From: Moniliophthora roreri
Lineage: Eukaryota; Basidiomycota; Agaricomycetes; Agaricales; Marasmiaceae
Length of the DNA stretch: 64,000 bases
Direction: 5' to 3'
NCBI GenBank assembly: GCA_001466705.2
Contig: LATX02000100.1
Location: 372,001-436,000 of the forward strand
Position 1 is the first letter of the stretch; every line of letters begins with the position of its first letter. Below the pieces are notes generated by a model. It worked only from the letters and a program-made list of their open reading frames with translations, made no database searches and had not been told where the DNA came from. Shown one piece after another: positions 11,318 through 25,200 of this stretch. The position numbers were made by a program, and so were the translations under genes.

Positions 11318-14300
11318 ATGAACTATCTTCGGGGTGCTGTTAATGCCATCAGTGCTCCCTACCAATACTACAAGGAACTTCCTCCCATAAATCCTGCAAC
11401 CCTCACTGGTGCTATCGACGTCATCGTCATCCAGAGACCCTCTAGTAACGGATCCACGGAGCTTGCTTGCTCACCTTTTCACGTTCGTTTCGGTAAATGG
11501 CAAGTCTTACGACCGGGAGAGAAGAAGGTCACGGTGTCGGTGAACGGAAGAGTCATTCCGTTTGACATGAAGATTGGTGAAGCGGGGGAAGCATTCTTTG
11601 TTTTTGAAACGGAGGAAGATGTTCCAGATGAACTCATTACTTCGCCTTTGCTCACACCAAAGTCAGAGAGTGGTGGGACGGATGCCCAAGTGGATAGGTT
11701 CGGGGCGAGGAAGGATGAGGATTCGCAGGTAGAACCGGATTTTCTGGATTTGGATGCACAGGCCCCGAAGCCAGAGGAGCATTCAAATTCATTGCCTTCT
11801 CCACCACCTTCACCCCCAAACGCACAGCACGAACACGATAATGAAAAAACTGAAGTTGAGAAGGAGCAGGATGAGCGTGCGGATGCTGCATTGAGGCGTA
11901 AGACAGGGAAGAGTGTACATGTCCCTCATGTCAATTACCACGACGGTAAATCTTCCATTCTCCCGTTTATTTCTAATACTAATCTCATATCTGGAACAGG
12001 CGTAGCCATAGACACAGAAGGCTATCACTCTCAATCCTTTCACAAACATTCCCGGTCCCATGAATCTCACTACGAAGAGTACCATCACGACAGGGACGCC
12101 TCTGATCGTACCATTCGGGGTAGTTCAGGTTCTGGCTCAGCACAGGGAACATACGCCTTCCCAACCTTTGAAGAAGAATCTGACCCGACTCCACTCCTAT
12201 CACAAGCCCAATATCGTGCAACGTCCGAACCACCTCCCAACATTGAAGTCAGTGACACCGCTTCATACCCACTTACACCTTCCGCATCTACACCCACAAA
12301 TATCCCCGATGCCGATTCTACGCCTGTAGTACCTTCTGCAACACCCAAATCACGCAACAAACTTCTCCCTGGAACTAAACTAACCCTACCGCCCCAAGAA
12401 TTCACATGGGAATGGGGTGGCTTTCCTACACCGTCACCTATGAAGGCGTCTTTCAATTTTGGTGGTAGACCGGCGCATCAACATAAGCATAACAACACTC
12501 TTTCGTGGGGAAGAGGTGGTACAATTGACATCGGCGGCGATTTTCCTTCCTCTAGTAATAGCAAAGGAAAGGGGAGATTAGAAGACGTTTTTGGCACTAC
12601 TACTTTGGATCCGGTATCTGAAGCCGAAGTTGTTGATGATGAGGAGCCTGAATCTGATGGTGATGATGATGATGATGATGATGATGATAAAGTCCCTGTG
12701 ACGGGCGGTATGGGAGGTAGAAGCCAAAGTGTGCCTCCCGGATTAGAAGGCTCTCCTACGAGTGCGAGAACAAGGAGGCGGAGTTTGAGCCCCGGGAGAA
12801 AACGGTGTGCTGCCCCCGCCAAAGACGGTAAACAGAAGGGAAAAGGAAAAGGCAGAAGAAGAGCAAGTGAATCCGACACTATGGAAACTGCTACTGGCTA
12901 TGGTGCTGGAGGTCTCCTAGCGGTCAGTGGCTCAGACCCAACCAAGTTCCGCGTGTTTATTGAGGGGAAGAAGATGGAGTTTGAGCTGAGTTTGGTAGAG
13001 AGACGGTATGCAAACTTAGGCGAAGCTGAAGGCAAACAGGGGGAGGAAGAGGAACGTGGTCGTACTGGGAAGAGAAATACGAAACCAGCTCTAACTCTAC
13101 GGGTTTTCTCTCCAGATGGACGATGGACAGGTATAGACGAATTTGAGATGGCGACGTTGTTTGAGCAGGGAAAGGTGAATCTACAGAGATTTTTAGAGGA
13201 TGAGAGTGTGGTCAAGGATCCGAGGTTGGTTATTAGATGGACTGGGGAGCAGTAAGTTCTTGTTTCTTCCATTTCCACTTTCGACATCTAATGAAACCTC
13301 AAAGGTACATCTCCCGGCGAGACAGTTCACCGCTCATGTCTGCCCTTGTACTTTGGAGAGACTCCTACTTGAAAGCACGGGAGGCCGGTCAAGTGATTAC
13401 AAGACCTTCATCACCGTTGTCGGATTATGAGGAACCGTTCACGCCGACTTCTACAACGGCATCAACCACAACTTTGCCCACTTCCGTTGAAGGTGACGAT
13501 AAGAAGGAGAATAAAATAGAACGGTCTCAGTCAGAGCCCCCTGAAACTATGGAGCAGAAGGAGAAGCCCCAGCCACCTACCTCGTCATCTTGGGTCCAGT
13601 GGTGGAGTCGGAGTCGGAAGAAGACGAATCCTAGTGAAGCAAAGAGGCCAGAGTTGAAGGAGGCTTACTCAGAGCCGACGGTCCCAGCTCCTGTAAGCAA
13701 AAGATTTTTCACCTGTCATCAGTGCAAGTATAACCGATGGGCTTTGGTAGACAAAGTCAATTAGTCTCAAGGCCGTTATCAATGACTCTTCTAGCGATGT
13801 GGCCGCACAGGCATCAGAGTCGGCGCCTGCGCTGCCTTCGACTCCAATTCAGCAACCTTTGTCCAAACCGGTGGAAACGGCTCCTACTTCCAAGGCGTTG
13901 CCAAAGAAGTATGTCAAGACACTGAGGCTGACTTCTGACCAACTAGTGGGTGCCCTGTTTCTGTGCGTTCAAAGTCGTACTGACACCACACGCAGAAATC
14001 CCTTAACTTGAAACCTGGCCCCAACACCATTACTTTCTCACTTTCAACCACGGGTGTAGTAGCGTGCACAGCGAGGATCTTTGTCTGGGATTCGACGGAT
14101 TTGGTTGTTATTTCTGATATTGATGGGACTATTACCAAGTGCGTGTACCTTACACGCTCTCTTGAACCCACACTGACGAGTATGTAGATCTGACGGCCTC
14201 GGACACGTCTTCGCTATGATAGGCCGAGACTGGACACATCTTGGTGTTGCCAAGTTGTATACGGACATCTGTCGTAATGGGTACAAGATTCTGTACCTTA

Positions 14301-15428
14301 CCTCGAGAGCAATCGGTCAAGCAGATGCGACGAGAGGATACCTAAAGGGTATCAAGCAAAACGATTATCAGCTTCCTGAAGGGCCGGTTATAATGTCTCC
14401 GGATCGGTTGATTGCTTCTTTGCATCGGTGAATTTTCCTTGTTACTTCCAGCGCTACTGCGATTGACCATTACTCTTTTGCAGAGAGGTAATCATGAGAA
14501 AACCGGAGGTATTTAAGATGGCCTGTCTCAGAGATATCCAACGCTTGTTCGGCGAGGCGTCGAGAAACACGTTCTATGCCGGTTTCGGTAATCGGATAAC
14601 GGATGCGCTCTCGTATAGAAGTGTCAACGTACCCAGTTCGCGTATTTTCACGATTGATACGACGGGAGAGGTTAAATGTGAACTCTTGGAACTGGCTGGG
14701 TACAAGTCTTCGTACGTTCGCCTCAGTTACTGTTCAAGACACTGAACTATGAGCTAATGAGTTAGACTTACAGATACATTCACATGACAGATCTCGTCGA
14801 CCAAATGTTCCCTCCTATTAACCGGAAATGGGCACCCGAGTTCACGGATTTCAATTATTGGAAGATGCCCGTACAGGAATTCCCATTACCAGACTTATCT
14901 CCTCCTTCACCCGCATTGAGTGCCAGGAGTGATACGTCCGCGCTAGCGAGACTAAGGAACTTTAGTCTCGTTGGGAGTAGACAGGCGAATAACTTGCCTC
15001 CTCCTGCAACGGCTGCGAATGGGGCAGATACCAAAGACAAGGACACGGGAGATTATCGGAACAGCCAGCTCCGTCAGATATCTTCGTTTGAACGTCTGAG
15101 GGACACACTGGGGTTCTCATCATCGAGGAGTGCTAGCCCTGAACGCTCTTCTTCGCCATCGACGATGTGGGAATCGGAGTCAGAAGACGATGAGGAAGGG
15201 GACGGAAGCGATAGAAGGAGGAGAGAAAGACGAAGGAGTATGACGAGTATGCCTGGGTCTTTGGACGATATGGAGATGGATTTCGGTGGAGATGAGGAAG
15301 GTGAAGAAGGGGAGTATGACGAGGAGATGGAAGCGCAGGACGAGGAGAATATAATAGATGAGGAGGCAGAAGCGTTCGCGGAAGATTTGCTGGCTGCTGG
15401 AGAGATGAAGAATGTACCTTTCCTGTAG
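11318..15428 (+). CDS. PAH1: Lipin / phosphatidate phosphatase PAH1
   Basis: Seven exons by open frame (11318-13251, 13305-13721, 13765-13945, 13996-14138, 14188-14427, 14484-14711, 14774-15428), 1265 aa. An eighth exon results if a 54 nt in-frame intron at 11946-11999 is removed (about 1247 aa). The enzyme dephosphorylates phosphatidate to diacylglycerol at ER and nuclear membranes. The N-LIP domain starts at residue 1 (MNYLRGAVNAI, SPFHVRFGK). The catalytic C-LIP haloacid-dehalogenase motif DIDGTIT spans exons 4/5, followed by LTSRAIGQ and GFGNRITD. The middle holds a poly-Asp run encoded by a GAT repeat near 12660 and basic, phosphorylation-prone segments. The C-terminus is strongly acidic, as in yeast Pah1. 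Family assignment is very secure. Confidence 0.93.
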
Positions 15429-15881
15429 TACAGCGGATAGTGCGGCCACGACATACCACTACTAGAAGTTTCTTTGGATTAGCATTCACGGTAACCTATA
15501 TCACTAATAGTACTGTTTAGCTGTAATTTCTGCAACGGAATGTCATGTATTGCATCTAATCCTAATGTTGTTGAGATAATAGGTGGCGGACCGCAGTATA
15601 TCATATGAAAGCTTGCAGGCTCGATAATCGATAATAGCCCTGTAAATGATTACACCCGTTGTGTTTACTGTCAACGCGGCAGATATGCCAGTGAATTCAT
15701 TGTAATCGTACTCCTACTTAGTCTCCATTCCACTACCGTCGCCACATGGCGCAAATTCACGGGCGCCGAAGCATCTGGTGACCACGGCTCACTAACTAGA
15801 AACGAACATGGCTGGCAAAGGATATCGTCATGTTTCTCTTTGATTCCCACTGTCCTACTGTCTTCTTCTCTACGCCTATAG
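15429..15881. other. Intergenic spacer
   Basis: The spacer combines the 3' flank of the lipin gene with the promoter of the monooxygenase gene. No coding signal was seen. Confidence 0.6.
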
Positions 15882-17293
15882 ATGATGGACGGAATCCAGG
15901 CTGAACACCCCTTACTGCACGTAGTTATCATCGGTTCAGGTTGATATCTATATCACTGGTGCTACAACTCATTATCTGACGCTAAACATGTCCAACTACA
16001 GGAATGGGTGGATTAACATGTGCCCTGGCCCTCGCGAAAGCTGGTTTTAAGCACATCGATGTTTATGAAACAGCTTCCGACCTCGGGTTCGTTGGGGCTG
16101 GAATTCAGCTTGCCCCTAACATGGCTCGGGTATTGGACAACCTCGGAGTTTGGGAAGACATTGCTGCGGAAGCTGTGGAATTGAAGACTACGAGTATCAG
16201 ACAAGGTTCCACGAACGAGGAATTAGCTCAGATCAACTTTGATTATATTCGCGAAACCTATGCATACCCACACATGGTTGGCCATCGCGCTTCCCTTGCC
16301 GGAGCCTTATTCAAGGCTTGTAACCAGCAATCCGCTATAACCTTTCATTTCGCTACCGCGGTCGATGAGGTGCTTAGCTGGGGCCCAAAGCCAAAGATGA
16401 AGCTGATTCCGAGAGACGGGGAGCCCTACGAGTCTGAAGTAGACCTCGTCCTTGGATGTGACGGGGTCAAGAGTAAGATTCGGTCCCAAATGATGAGGGC
16501 ATTGGGGGTCACTGCAGATGTGGAGGACTCAGGTCAGGCTGCATATCGCATTATGCTCAAGCGCGAAGAGCTTGAGCATGATCCCGAACTTCTCGATCTC
16601 ATTGAGAACGAGGCGGTGACGCGTTGGATTGGAGAAAAGAGGCACATTATTGCATACCCGGTCTCGAACAGAACCATCTATAACATCTCGACTGCACAAC
16701 CCGACATTCACTTTGCAGAGGCTCCGTCTATCACATATACCACTAAGGGATCAAAGAAGCAGATGCTTGAGGTGTACCAGGACTTTTGCCCGATGGTACA
16801 ACGTCTGCTCAACCTCGTTCCCGAGGGAGAAGTATGCGAATGGAAGCTCCGTGTACATTCACCACTGCCGACTTGGGTACATAAACAGATTGCTTTGGTC
16901 GGAGATGCTTGCCATCCAACGCTACCACACATGGCACAAGGAGCAGCACAGGCTATTGAGGATGCCGCTGTTCTCGCCATTGTTCTGGCCAAGATGATAG
17001 ACAACTCACCAGAGACCCTCAACAAAACTCTCCGGGTATACGAGCTGCTACGCAAGGATAGAGCACAGACACTTGTTGATCTGGCAACGGCATCTGCCAA
17101 AGCGTTGCACTTAGGCGAGGGAAAGGCCAGGGAAGAGAGAGACAAGGTTTTTGCTGCGTTGAAGGAGAAGAACGGAAAAGGGCCTGTTCCTGACAAATGG
17201 GCAGACGCAGATATGCAGAGGATGATATATGGTCATGATTGCGTGCAGCATGCGAAACGAGAGTACGATGTACTATTCAACACCTTGAATTAA
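15882..17293 (+). CDS. FAD-dependent monooxygenase, salicylate hydroxylase-like
   Basis: Two exons, 15882-15939 and 16002-17293, 449 aa. Class A flavoprotein hydroxylases use NAD(P)H and O2 to hydroxylate aromatic substrates. The small first exon is required because the Rossmann motif GSGMGG (residues 18-23) spans the intron. The second conserved block GCDGVKSKIR corresponds to the family DG motif, and GDACHPTLPHMAQGA is the GD motif contacting FAD ribityl. Length and motif spacing match salicylate 1-monooxygenase and related enzymes. The substrate is not determinable. There is no signal peptide, so it is probably cytosolic. The next gene is UTP14, so the neighbours do not suggest a catabolic cluster. 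Confidence 0.87.
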
Positions 17294-17539
17294 TGAAGCG
17301 ATACCTTACACATTTCAACGCTCACCAAGTGACAGTCCACCCGCAATATTATAGTACCCCAAAGATCTTAGCTGAAATGTTTCCTAACGGAGTGATTTTT
17401 CAGTTGAGGGTACTCAATGCATGGAAATCGAAGAAAAGGCATAGGGCGCTTGCGAGCGCCTAGAGATTACATACGCACAGAGCATGCTCAAAATTTTGCA
17501 TACACTCGAACCACGGTGCTAATCCTTCCACCAACCCTC

Positions 17540-20500
17540 ATGGCGCGGAGATTATCTGCCTCTGTGCCTAAGAGCTCAAGAAAACCGAGTTCTCTGGCAA
17601 AACAGAAACAGTTCAATGCAAATGGCTACGCTAAACGCCAATCTCGAAAGGCGGCCAAGACAGCGAGCCGGCTCGACGATGATGTCTACGAATACGCTCC
17701 CGAAAGAGTACGTCGGTCAAAAGTTGCACTAGATCTTGATCGGGAGGAAGAGACCGGTTTTGGTGGATTCGGGGATGACGACGACATGGAAGACTTGAGG
17801 CTGAAGGCTCGACTCGTTGGAGACGATGAGAAACTGCCTAGTGACGATGACGAAGAGATTGATAGTGACGAGGCGTTTGAGGAGAGCGATGAGGAGCGGT
17901 TTGCCGGGTTCTTTTCCAACAAAGTGAGTATTCCATATATATTTTTACGGAGTGAACCTCATGCGTTAAGTACTGCAGAAGAAATCGAAAACCAAGAAGA
18001 AAAAGAAGGCTCAGGTTCGTTTCGCGGAGGTCGATTTGAATGAAAATGAGGACGGAGACGAGAAGTCAGAAGTTGCAGGCTCGGAGTCGAGTGAAGATGA
18101 GGAAGAAGAATCCGGGGAAGATGATGAATTCATTGATGTTTTGGATATTCTAGATGGCAGGGGAGAACCTCTCGACGACGACGAACCTCATGGCAAGAGT
18201 GATCAGTCTCGATCGTATCATGCCGAAGAAAAAGACCAACCGGACACAGAAGTTCTTAGTGAAGGTGAAGGCGAGGAAGAGGATGAAGATGAAGAAGAGG
18301 ATGAAGGCGTGGATGAAGATGACGAGGATATCTCTGTTTCTCTCTCCAACGCCGAGGACGAGGCCGCTGGTGCACTTGAAGAACTTCAGAATTTTGTGTC
18401 TTCATTAGACACTTCGTCTTCGTCCAAGAAACGCAGAGCCGATGACGATCAGCTAGCAGAAGGTTCTCTTGCCGCTAAGCAACCAAAGAAGCGTCGCATG
18501 CTTCAGGAACACACTGAGGCAGGGGACGAAAATGAATTCCCGACTAAGGCTGCAGGTATATACTCTCTTCATCAAACCGGACAGCTTTTTCTCTGACGGT
18601 GTTTATCGCAGGTGTAAGTCTAGCGGATCTTCTCGCGCCTATCTCCGCATCAGGAAATACCTCCTCCTCTTTTGAAAAGTCTGCGAAAGCTCTCCAGCAG
18701 TCCGGTTCGGGTAGCAAGAAGAGATCACAGACGCTCTCTGCTCCTCTTCCGCAACGTGCACAGGAACGACTTGATCGAGAAGCAGCTTATGAGCAGACAA
18801 AGGAAGAGGTTAAAAAATGGAGTGCTGCAATGAAGCGTATACAAGAGGCTGAACACCTGAGCTTCCCACTCCAACCCAAGGAGACGCAAAGAAGAGTTTC
18901 CAGCCTCGAATTGGCAGCCAAGTTCAAGGTGTGTCCCACCGTAATCAATTGCGAATAGTGCTGATAGAAAACTACTTTAGCCTACAACTGCTCTTGAATC
19001 TTCAATATCGAAGCTACTCGCGACAGCCAATCTGGCTACCGATGCGTCGGTCCTCCAGACTGAGGAGAACATGCTCAAGGCGAACGCTCTGTCAATCGAA
19101 GAGGTGGCTGAGCGACGGAAAGAGCTTCGGCGTATGCGTGAACTGATGTTCCGAGCAGAGATGAAGGCCAAGCGGGTGAAGAAGATCAAGAGTAAAGTAT
19201 ACCGAAGAATCAAACGCAAGGAGAAAGAGAAGGGAGATAATGAACTGGAGATGGACGTAGATGAAGAAGAGGCAAGATCAAGACATGAAACTGAACGCGC
19301 CAGGGAGCGGGCTACACTTAGGCACAAAAACACGGGTAAATGGGCAAAGAGCATAATGAGGCGTAATGGCTACGGCGAGGGTGACGAATCCGATGGTGAA
19401 GGCGTCAGAGGTGGTAGAGAGGAGATTGAAGAGATGTTATCTCGGGGAGAGAAGTTACGAAGAAAGATTGCGGGTAAAGATAGCGAAGATGACGATGAAA
19501 GCGGGAGCGATAGCAACGAGGACGACGTTCCCGGGATGTTCGACGAGCTGCAAGCACTTCGGGACGAAAATGAAGAGCAGCCTTTAGATGGTATAAAAAA
19601 CAAAAAAGGCGGGACGATCTTCGATATGAAGTTCATGAAGGATGCTATGGCTCGAAAACAAAAAGAAGCTGATGGCATGGTCGATGATTTCATGCGAGAA
19701 ATGGGGCAAGAGGCAGGCTCTGACGGGGAGCTTGATACTACCCAGCAGGAATCCAGTACGTTTGCTTCTGTATTGGTGTCCCGAGCAGGTGGTAGAATGG
19801 TTTATCAACCTGGCGCTAATACAATGGTAAAATTCACTCCTACATGAGATGTATTATTAACTGACAGTGGGTGCAGCACGCACGATCTGAGTCAAACCAA
19901 ACCTCACGGACGCTAGACGAAGCACCGTCAGAACGTAGCTCAACGCTCAAATCATTCGCCGAACCGTCTTCATCTCCACCATCTCCAGTTATCTCCAAGT
20001 CAAAATCTCGATCTCTCCTCTCTCAAACACACGATGTAGTATCTGCACCTGAAGCCTCTACATCAAATCCATGGCTAAAAGTCTCTGGCCAGGACGCTAA
20101 AGTTCACCGGAAGAAGAACGAGGTCGTCGTTGACAGGGACAGCTCAACGATGACAAAGTCCAAGAACAAGATGAAGAAGTTAGCGAGAAAGGCGAACGGT
20201 GGCAAAGCCCAAGCGAAGGAGGACGCAGTAGTTGAAATCGATACCGACGCAGTACTCACTGCTAGCGCCGCTAAAGGGAAACAGAAGCAAGTGCAGGATG
20301 ACTACGTGGGGGCAGATGTCTCTGATGCTGACAGCGAAGTGGACGTGCAAGAGGCTGCACTTTTACAGAAGGGAAAGAAAGGTAAAGGTGTGAAAGCGTT
20401 TGAGCAGAGAGAGTTGGTAGCTCGCGCGTTTGCTGGGGATAATGTAGTCAAGGTAGACGAACTGATGAATCTCTTCTTGTTCAACGATACTAATTACTGT

Positions 20501-21013
20501 CCAGGATTTTGAGGAAGCGAAGCGTCGTGAGATGGCGATGGATGCACCTAAGGAAGTCGACACAACGCTTCCTGGATGGGTGCGTTCTGATGCTTTCAAT
20601 TTGGTCTAATTTCTTATTGACCGTTCTGGTAGGGATCATGGGGCGGAACAGGCACAAAGAAAGCGCCTCCCAAACCACATCTCATCAAGAGGGTCGCTGG
20701 TATAGACCCCAAAAGTCGAGCTGACTATAGGAAGGGTCATGTCATCATTTCAGAAAAGCGCGATAAGAAGGCGTCCAAATATCTTGTCAACGATTTGCCT
20801 TATCCATATACGAGTAAGGCACAGTACGAGCATCGTATGGAGCAGCCTTTGGGCCCGGAGTGGAATACGAGGGTCGGATTCCAGAGGGGTACTCTGCCGA
20901 AGGTTGTCAAGAAAGTCAGTCGGTTTGCTTTTTTGTGCTATTGGTATGTTGTTAATCAAGTGTCCTACACGCAGATGGGAACTGTCATCGATCCCTTGGA
21001 AAAGCTCTTCTGA
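17540..21013 (+). CDS. UTP14: UTP14, small-subunit processome protein
   Basis: Eight exons: 17540-17923, 17979-18555, 18612-18928, 18981-19826, 19868-20452, 20505-20579, 20633-20914, 20975-21013, giving 1034 aa. Utp14 is a nucleolar U3 snoRNP component that activates the helicase Dhr1 during 18S rRNA maturation. Seen in the protein are DDDEEIDSDEAFEESDEERF, VLDILDGRG, SLADLLAPIS, KLLATANLATDASV, a long basic helix (RIKRKEKEK), GGTIFDMKFMKDAM, LPGWGSWGG, and the terminal FQRGTLPKVVKKMGTVIDP. These occur in the order expected for the family. All introns are 41-60 nt with GT-AG ends, and the last coding exon is only 39 nt. It is functionally related to RRN3 about 10 kb away, since both act in rRNA production. 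Confidence 0.92.
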
Positions 21014-22294
21014 TCTTCGTTACTGCTCATACATACACTTTGGTTTTTCCACTCCAATGTCAACCGCAACACGTATACCACGCATCACGTCCAATAACAT
21101 CGACATCAACGTCAATTTAACTTCCTTTCCGAGTGTGTTGCACGTTGTGAAGGACTACAGTATAGAGGGGTGACCAGTGGTCCGAATGTTATTGTATTGC
21201 TTTCTGGTCAGATGTTATCCCGCGCCGGTCTGTCTGTCCCCTTTCGTCACGTGAGCTCGATCTATTCGGCCATTTTCGCTAGCCTGGCAAGCCGTCTTTA
21301 CTCACACAGAAGATAAGTCGTTCTGTGTATAGTAAAGTGCCTTGGTACCCGGGACGGGGGGAACGTCGTGCTCGGCTAATTTCAAACTCCGCCCAGAGAG
21401 CCTCTTTTCTTATCGATTACGGTAATTGATCTTATCAGCATGCTTTCCTCCGTACTTCAATACAAATTGCATTTTTGTGTTCTTTTTCCGTGCATCCCAA
21501 ACTCGTATACCAACGAAATGTTCAACAATCACTCAGACAAGGACACGAGCATAACCTCCAACCAACCGGGCCCCTCTGCGACTGCTTCGTACACACCAGC
21601 TCCTCAGCCCATATCCTATCATCACCCTTCAACTTATTTCAGCCCAAGCGCGATGCTATTCCGGAACAAAAAGCCCTCGCGGCCTTCTTTCCGAAGAATC
21701 TGCCATACGGCGAACGAAAAATCAACAAACGCCCAACGCGACGCGACCTGATGCATGACGCAAGAGCGGCATGAGCACGGCAAGCGTCGGACTGTGAAAT
21801 TAAGCGAGCACGACGGTTCCCCCCGTCCCGGGTGCCAGGTTACATTTTCGCGTGCGGAATCAAGTCCAATACTGTAGACGTTGTATAACAAGGATATCGT
21901 GCCAATGAACTTCAATGAGGGTATATGAGGACTTTGTTACACTGAATACACATTTCAAGCGACTGTACAGTTCAATAAAGCTTAGCGTTTTGAGTGGCGT
22001 TATATGGTGTTACCAACTCCTGTGCCCATCAAGCTCACGCACCTCTAAATTCTATGGGTCTTTTTCTGGAAGAACACCCAAAAAATTAGATGACAAGAGC
22101 TCTATTCGCAGGATATTGATGAATGCATAGGTGTGGTAAGAATACTGGACCTTGATCACGTATCTACCGAATGAACATGTTACTGCTTTCTCTTTTTTTG
22201 GTTGTCTAGCCTCGTCGCTTCTCTCCGTTCTCAAAAAACACCAAGGTGTCAGGATATATATACAATATCAGAAAGGAGGATACATCGCGGCCAT
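21014..22294. other. Intergenic region, about 1.3 kb
   Basis: Two overlapping plus-strand frames at 21440-21774 share no recognisable motif and have biased His/Pro/Ser content. I do not call them. The rest is AT-rich flank of two converging genes. Confidence 0.55.
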
Positions 22295-25200
22295 TTACAA
22301 GTCCCAATCCTCCAGAACAAATGCCAGCACTCCAAAAGCAGCAGCAGCATCACCTGTGCCACCAGCCAGTGTCTCCACACCTCTCCGTACGAACCGTACA
22401 TGGCTGTCCAGTTCGTTAGACATTCTCTGTATCCTATTGAAGTAATCCTCTCCCTCGGGAGAAGAATGTGCCGACATGGACACAGCGAATGAGCTTGCTC
22501 TCGTGTTTCCCTCCTCAAGGTCGAATTCAACCTCATTCTCCGACTCGTCCGTTGAATCCGGCGACCAGCTTATTGAATGAGCAAGTCCAATCACATTCTT
22601 CTGCCTCCGTCTCTGTCTGCGACTACGATGCTTTATTACCACGGAACGGCTCGATATATCATGTGTCATTGTAGTGTCGCCAGAGAATGATATGAAGGTG
22701 TCGCTGAAGCTAACAGCCATGTCCAAGATTGACATGATCGTTTGGTAGAGTACTGCTGTCTGTGACCACCTCAATATATGGAAGGAACTGCTGGAAATAG
22801 TCTTACCTTTGGCTGCAGGAGACAACGACCTTGAATCTTTTTTAAGCTAGGTGGCTTACCGGTAAGGCGCTGCCAGAAGAGAAAACAAAGCGACTTACTG
22901 TTCAGCGTGCAGCTGAATCATATGATCGAGCGATCTTGGCTGCTTCAGCTCTTCGTGAAACATTTCGACTTGCGTGTAAATGACCTTTTGCACCGGGGTA
23001 AGCTTAACCTTTGTGGGCTACATAAATCTTACATTTGTTGTGAAGAAATTCAACAGAGCACTGGTTCTGATCAGTTATCAGTACTCGCAGTAGGGAGGAC
23101 CACATACTTGATGAACCAACTTAAGCGACTCCGGACAGCATAGAATGCCTTCAACCCTGCCTTCGCGTCTGACTTTCCTCGCTCTCCTCTCACCAATATC
23201 TTTTCCAAAACATCCTTCGCCCTTCGAATTTGAAACAGGAATACGAAAATGTCCCCATAGACTTGTAGATTCCGAGGAGTGAAAACGTAAGTCAACGGGA
23301 AAGGGATCGCGTATTCAAGGATAAGCCCATCAATGGCTTTCATTGTCCGAGAAATTGATTTGTCTTTTATCCCGCTACCTCGATATGAGAACCGTACCAG
23401 CGGAAGCTGCACCCAGAGGCGAGATCCCTTTGAATCGGAACGACTTAGTTCCACCACGTCAGCAAACGCAGTATTCAGAAAATGGAAATCATTCCAGTTC
23501 TGTTTAGCATCCATCTGGGAAAGCAGTCAGAAATGTTCAAAACAGACGCACCACGAACTGACCCTCGCAAAGAGAACATCCGCAAAGTCACTGATCACAT
23601 CACCTCTACGCATCAGATAGAGTCCTTCAATAGCGTGAAGGTGGTACCAGAAATCACATTCTTCGACAATCGCTCTGGCAATAAGAGTACCCGCAGCCCC
23701 GCAGTATGGTGTCACGTATCCATAGATGAGTTGAGAAAGCTGATCCACAGATACTGAAAACAGCCTGAGCCCATCCACTACCCTCTCGTTTCCGAAAGTG
23801 TGCTGGACACTGAGTGTGTTGTTGGCAGCGACTAGCCCTCGGAATGAAGACCATTTCCAGCCATTGAGGACATCAGCCTCAGACTGCGTCTTGAGAGCAC
23901 CAACGTCCAAGTCCAATGCTTTCAGCAAGCCGACAGACTTTCCCGCTTCCAATACTGGCAGAGCGACATGTTGTAAAAAGGTTGGAATACCTTTCTGTCC
24001 ATTGTTGACAGCGCCCACACCACCATCAGACGTTCCAGACCCATCATCTCTTAACCCATATGCGTCGGCCCAAAAGTCAGGATCAAGCAGACCAACGACT
24101 CCCATCTCATATCCGAGCTCATTCGATTCGATAAAGAACTCTTCTTCCAACTCCCGCTTAGTACCTATGCCAGCTCCACCAAGCTCAAACCCGTTCTTCA
24201 TCCACCGTCCAACCATATTCCACACCACCTCCGCACTACGAACAAACACCCTCATTAACGTATCCGCAGTCACCCTATCGCCCTGTTCCAGTCTCTGCTG
24301 TGCAGCATCGAATAAAATATTCAAAAGCAATGCTGTAGTCGTAGACGGTGAACGATTGGGTAGCTCCCAATTCTCCGGTGCTTCGTCGCTCGCTAATTCG
24401 AGGGCAACAAAAAGAAGCACGTCAAAGCTTTCCTCGAAGGTATCGCGTAGCGATTTCTCTGTGTTGAGCATGCTGACTACAAGGCCATCATTTGAGTCGG
24501 GCAAGGCCCCTGCGAGTGCTTTAATCATCATCTCCTCTCTGTCGGCACACCAGCGTTCCAGGTGACGGATTTCAGCGTCAACGGCGTCTGCAAAAGCTTC
24601 TAGGGTTCGTGTGATTCTGCCTGCCCTTTTTCGAGTGTTGAAGTTCTGGAGATCTTGGTAGCGATTCATGATCGAAGAGGTGAAGCTTCGTAGCTGTTGC
24701 AGAGTGGTACAGGTGTTGCAAAATGTCGCTAGTATAGAATGCTGAGAAGCGAGCGAAAGATGGAGAAAGCGTGGCGTGGTTTTTGTTGTCTAGGTAAAGT
24801 TGAGGGGTTGTAAAGAGGCTAGGAGGTTTGGGGCACTCACGGCGAACCGATTGTCAATCCAATCAAATAGAATGTTTCTTCTGCCTTGTAGGGCCATTAA
24901 AACCTCTCGCACGGCGTCCTGTTCGTAAATATAGCGCTATAACTAACCTTAGCAAGTAGCAAATCAAACCAAAAAGGTAGACATACCTCCATAGAGACCA
25001 TAATTTCCATGGGTAGATCACTACTTTTAGCATTCGGCGATGAACTTGGTGGAAGAATACGCTGCAAAGTTGGTCCGAGCGTAGACGCATTCCCAATATC
25101 AAATGTTCCCCTTCGGTGAATAACATCCTCGAGATCTCCATCGATCTTCCAGTCTTCTCTCCAATACTGCTTGGTCTTCAGATTTTCGACCTCTTTCCTA

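Noticed and set aside
21440..21774. Two overlapping plus-strand ORFs of about 100 codons
   Set aside because: Different frames of the same composition-biased sequence with no homologous motif; likely chance.
23798..24565. 255-codon open frame on the plus strand
   Set aside because: It is antisense to the large coding exon of the gamma-tubulin complex gene; low-complexity composition and no motif.
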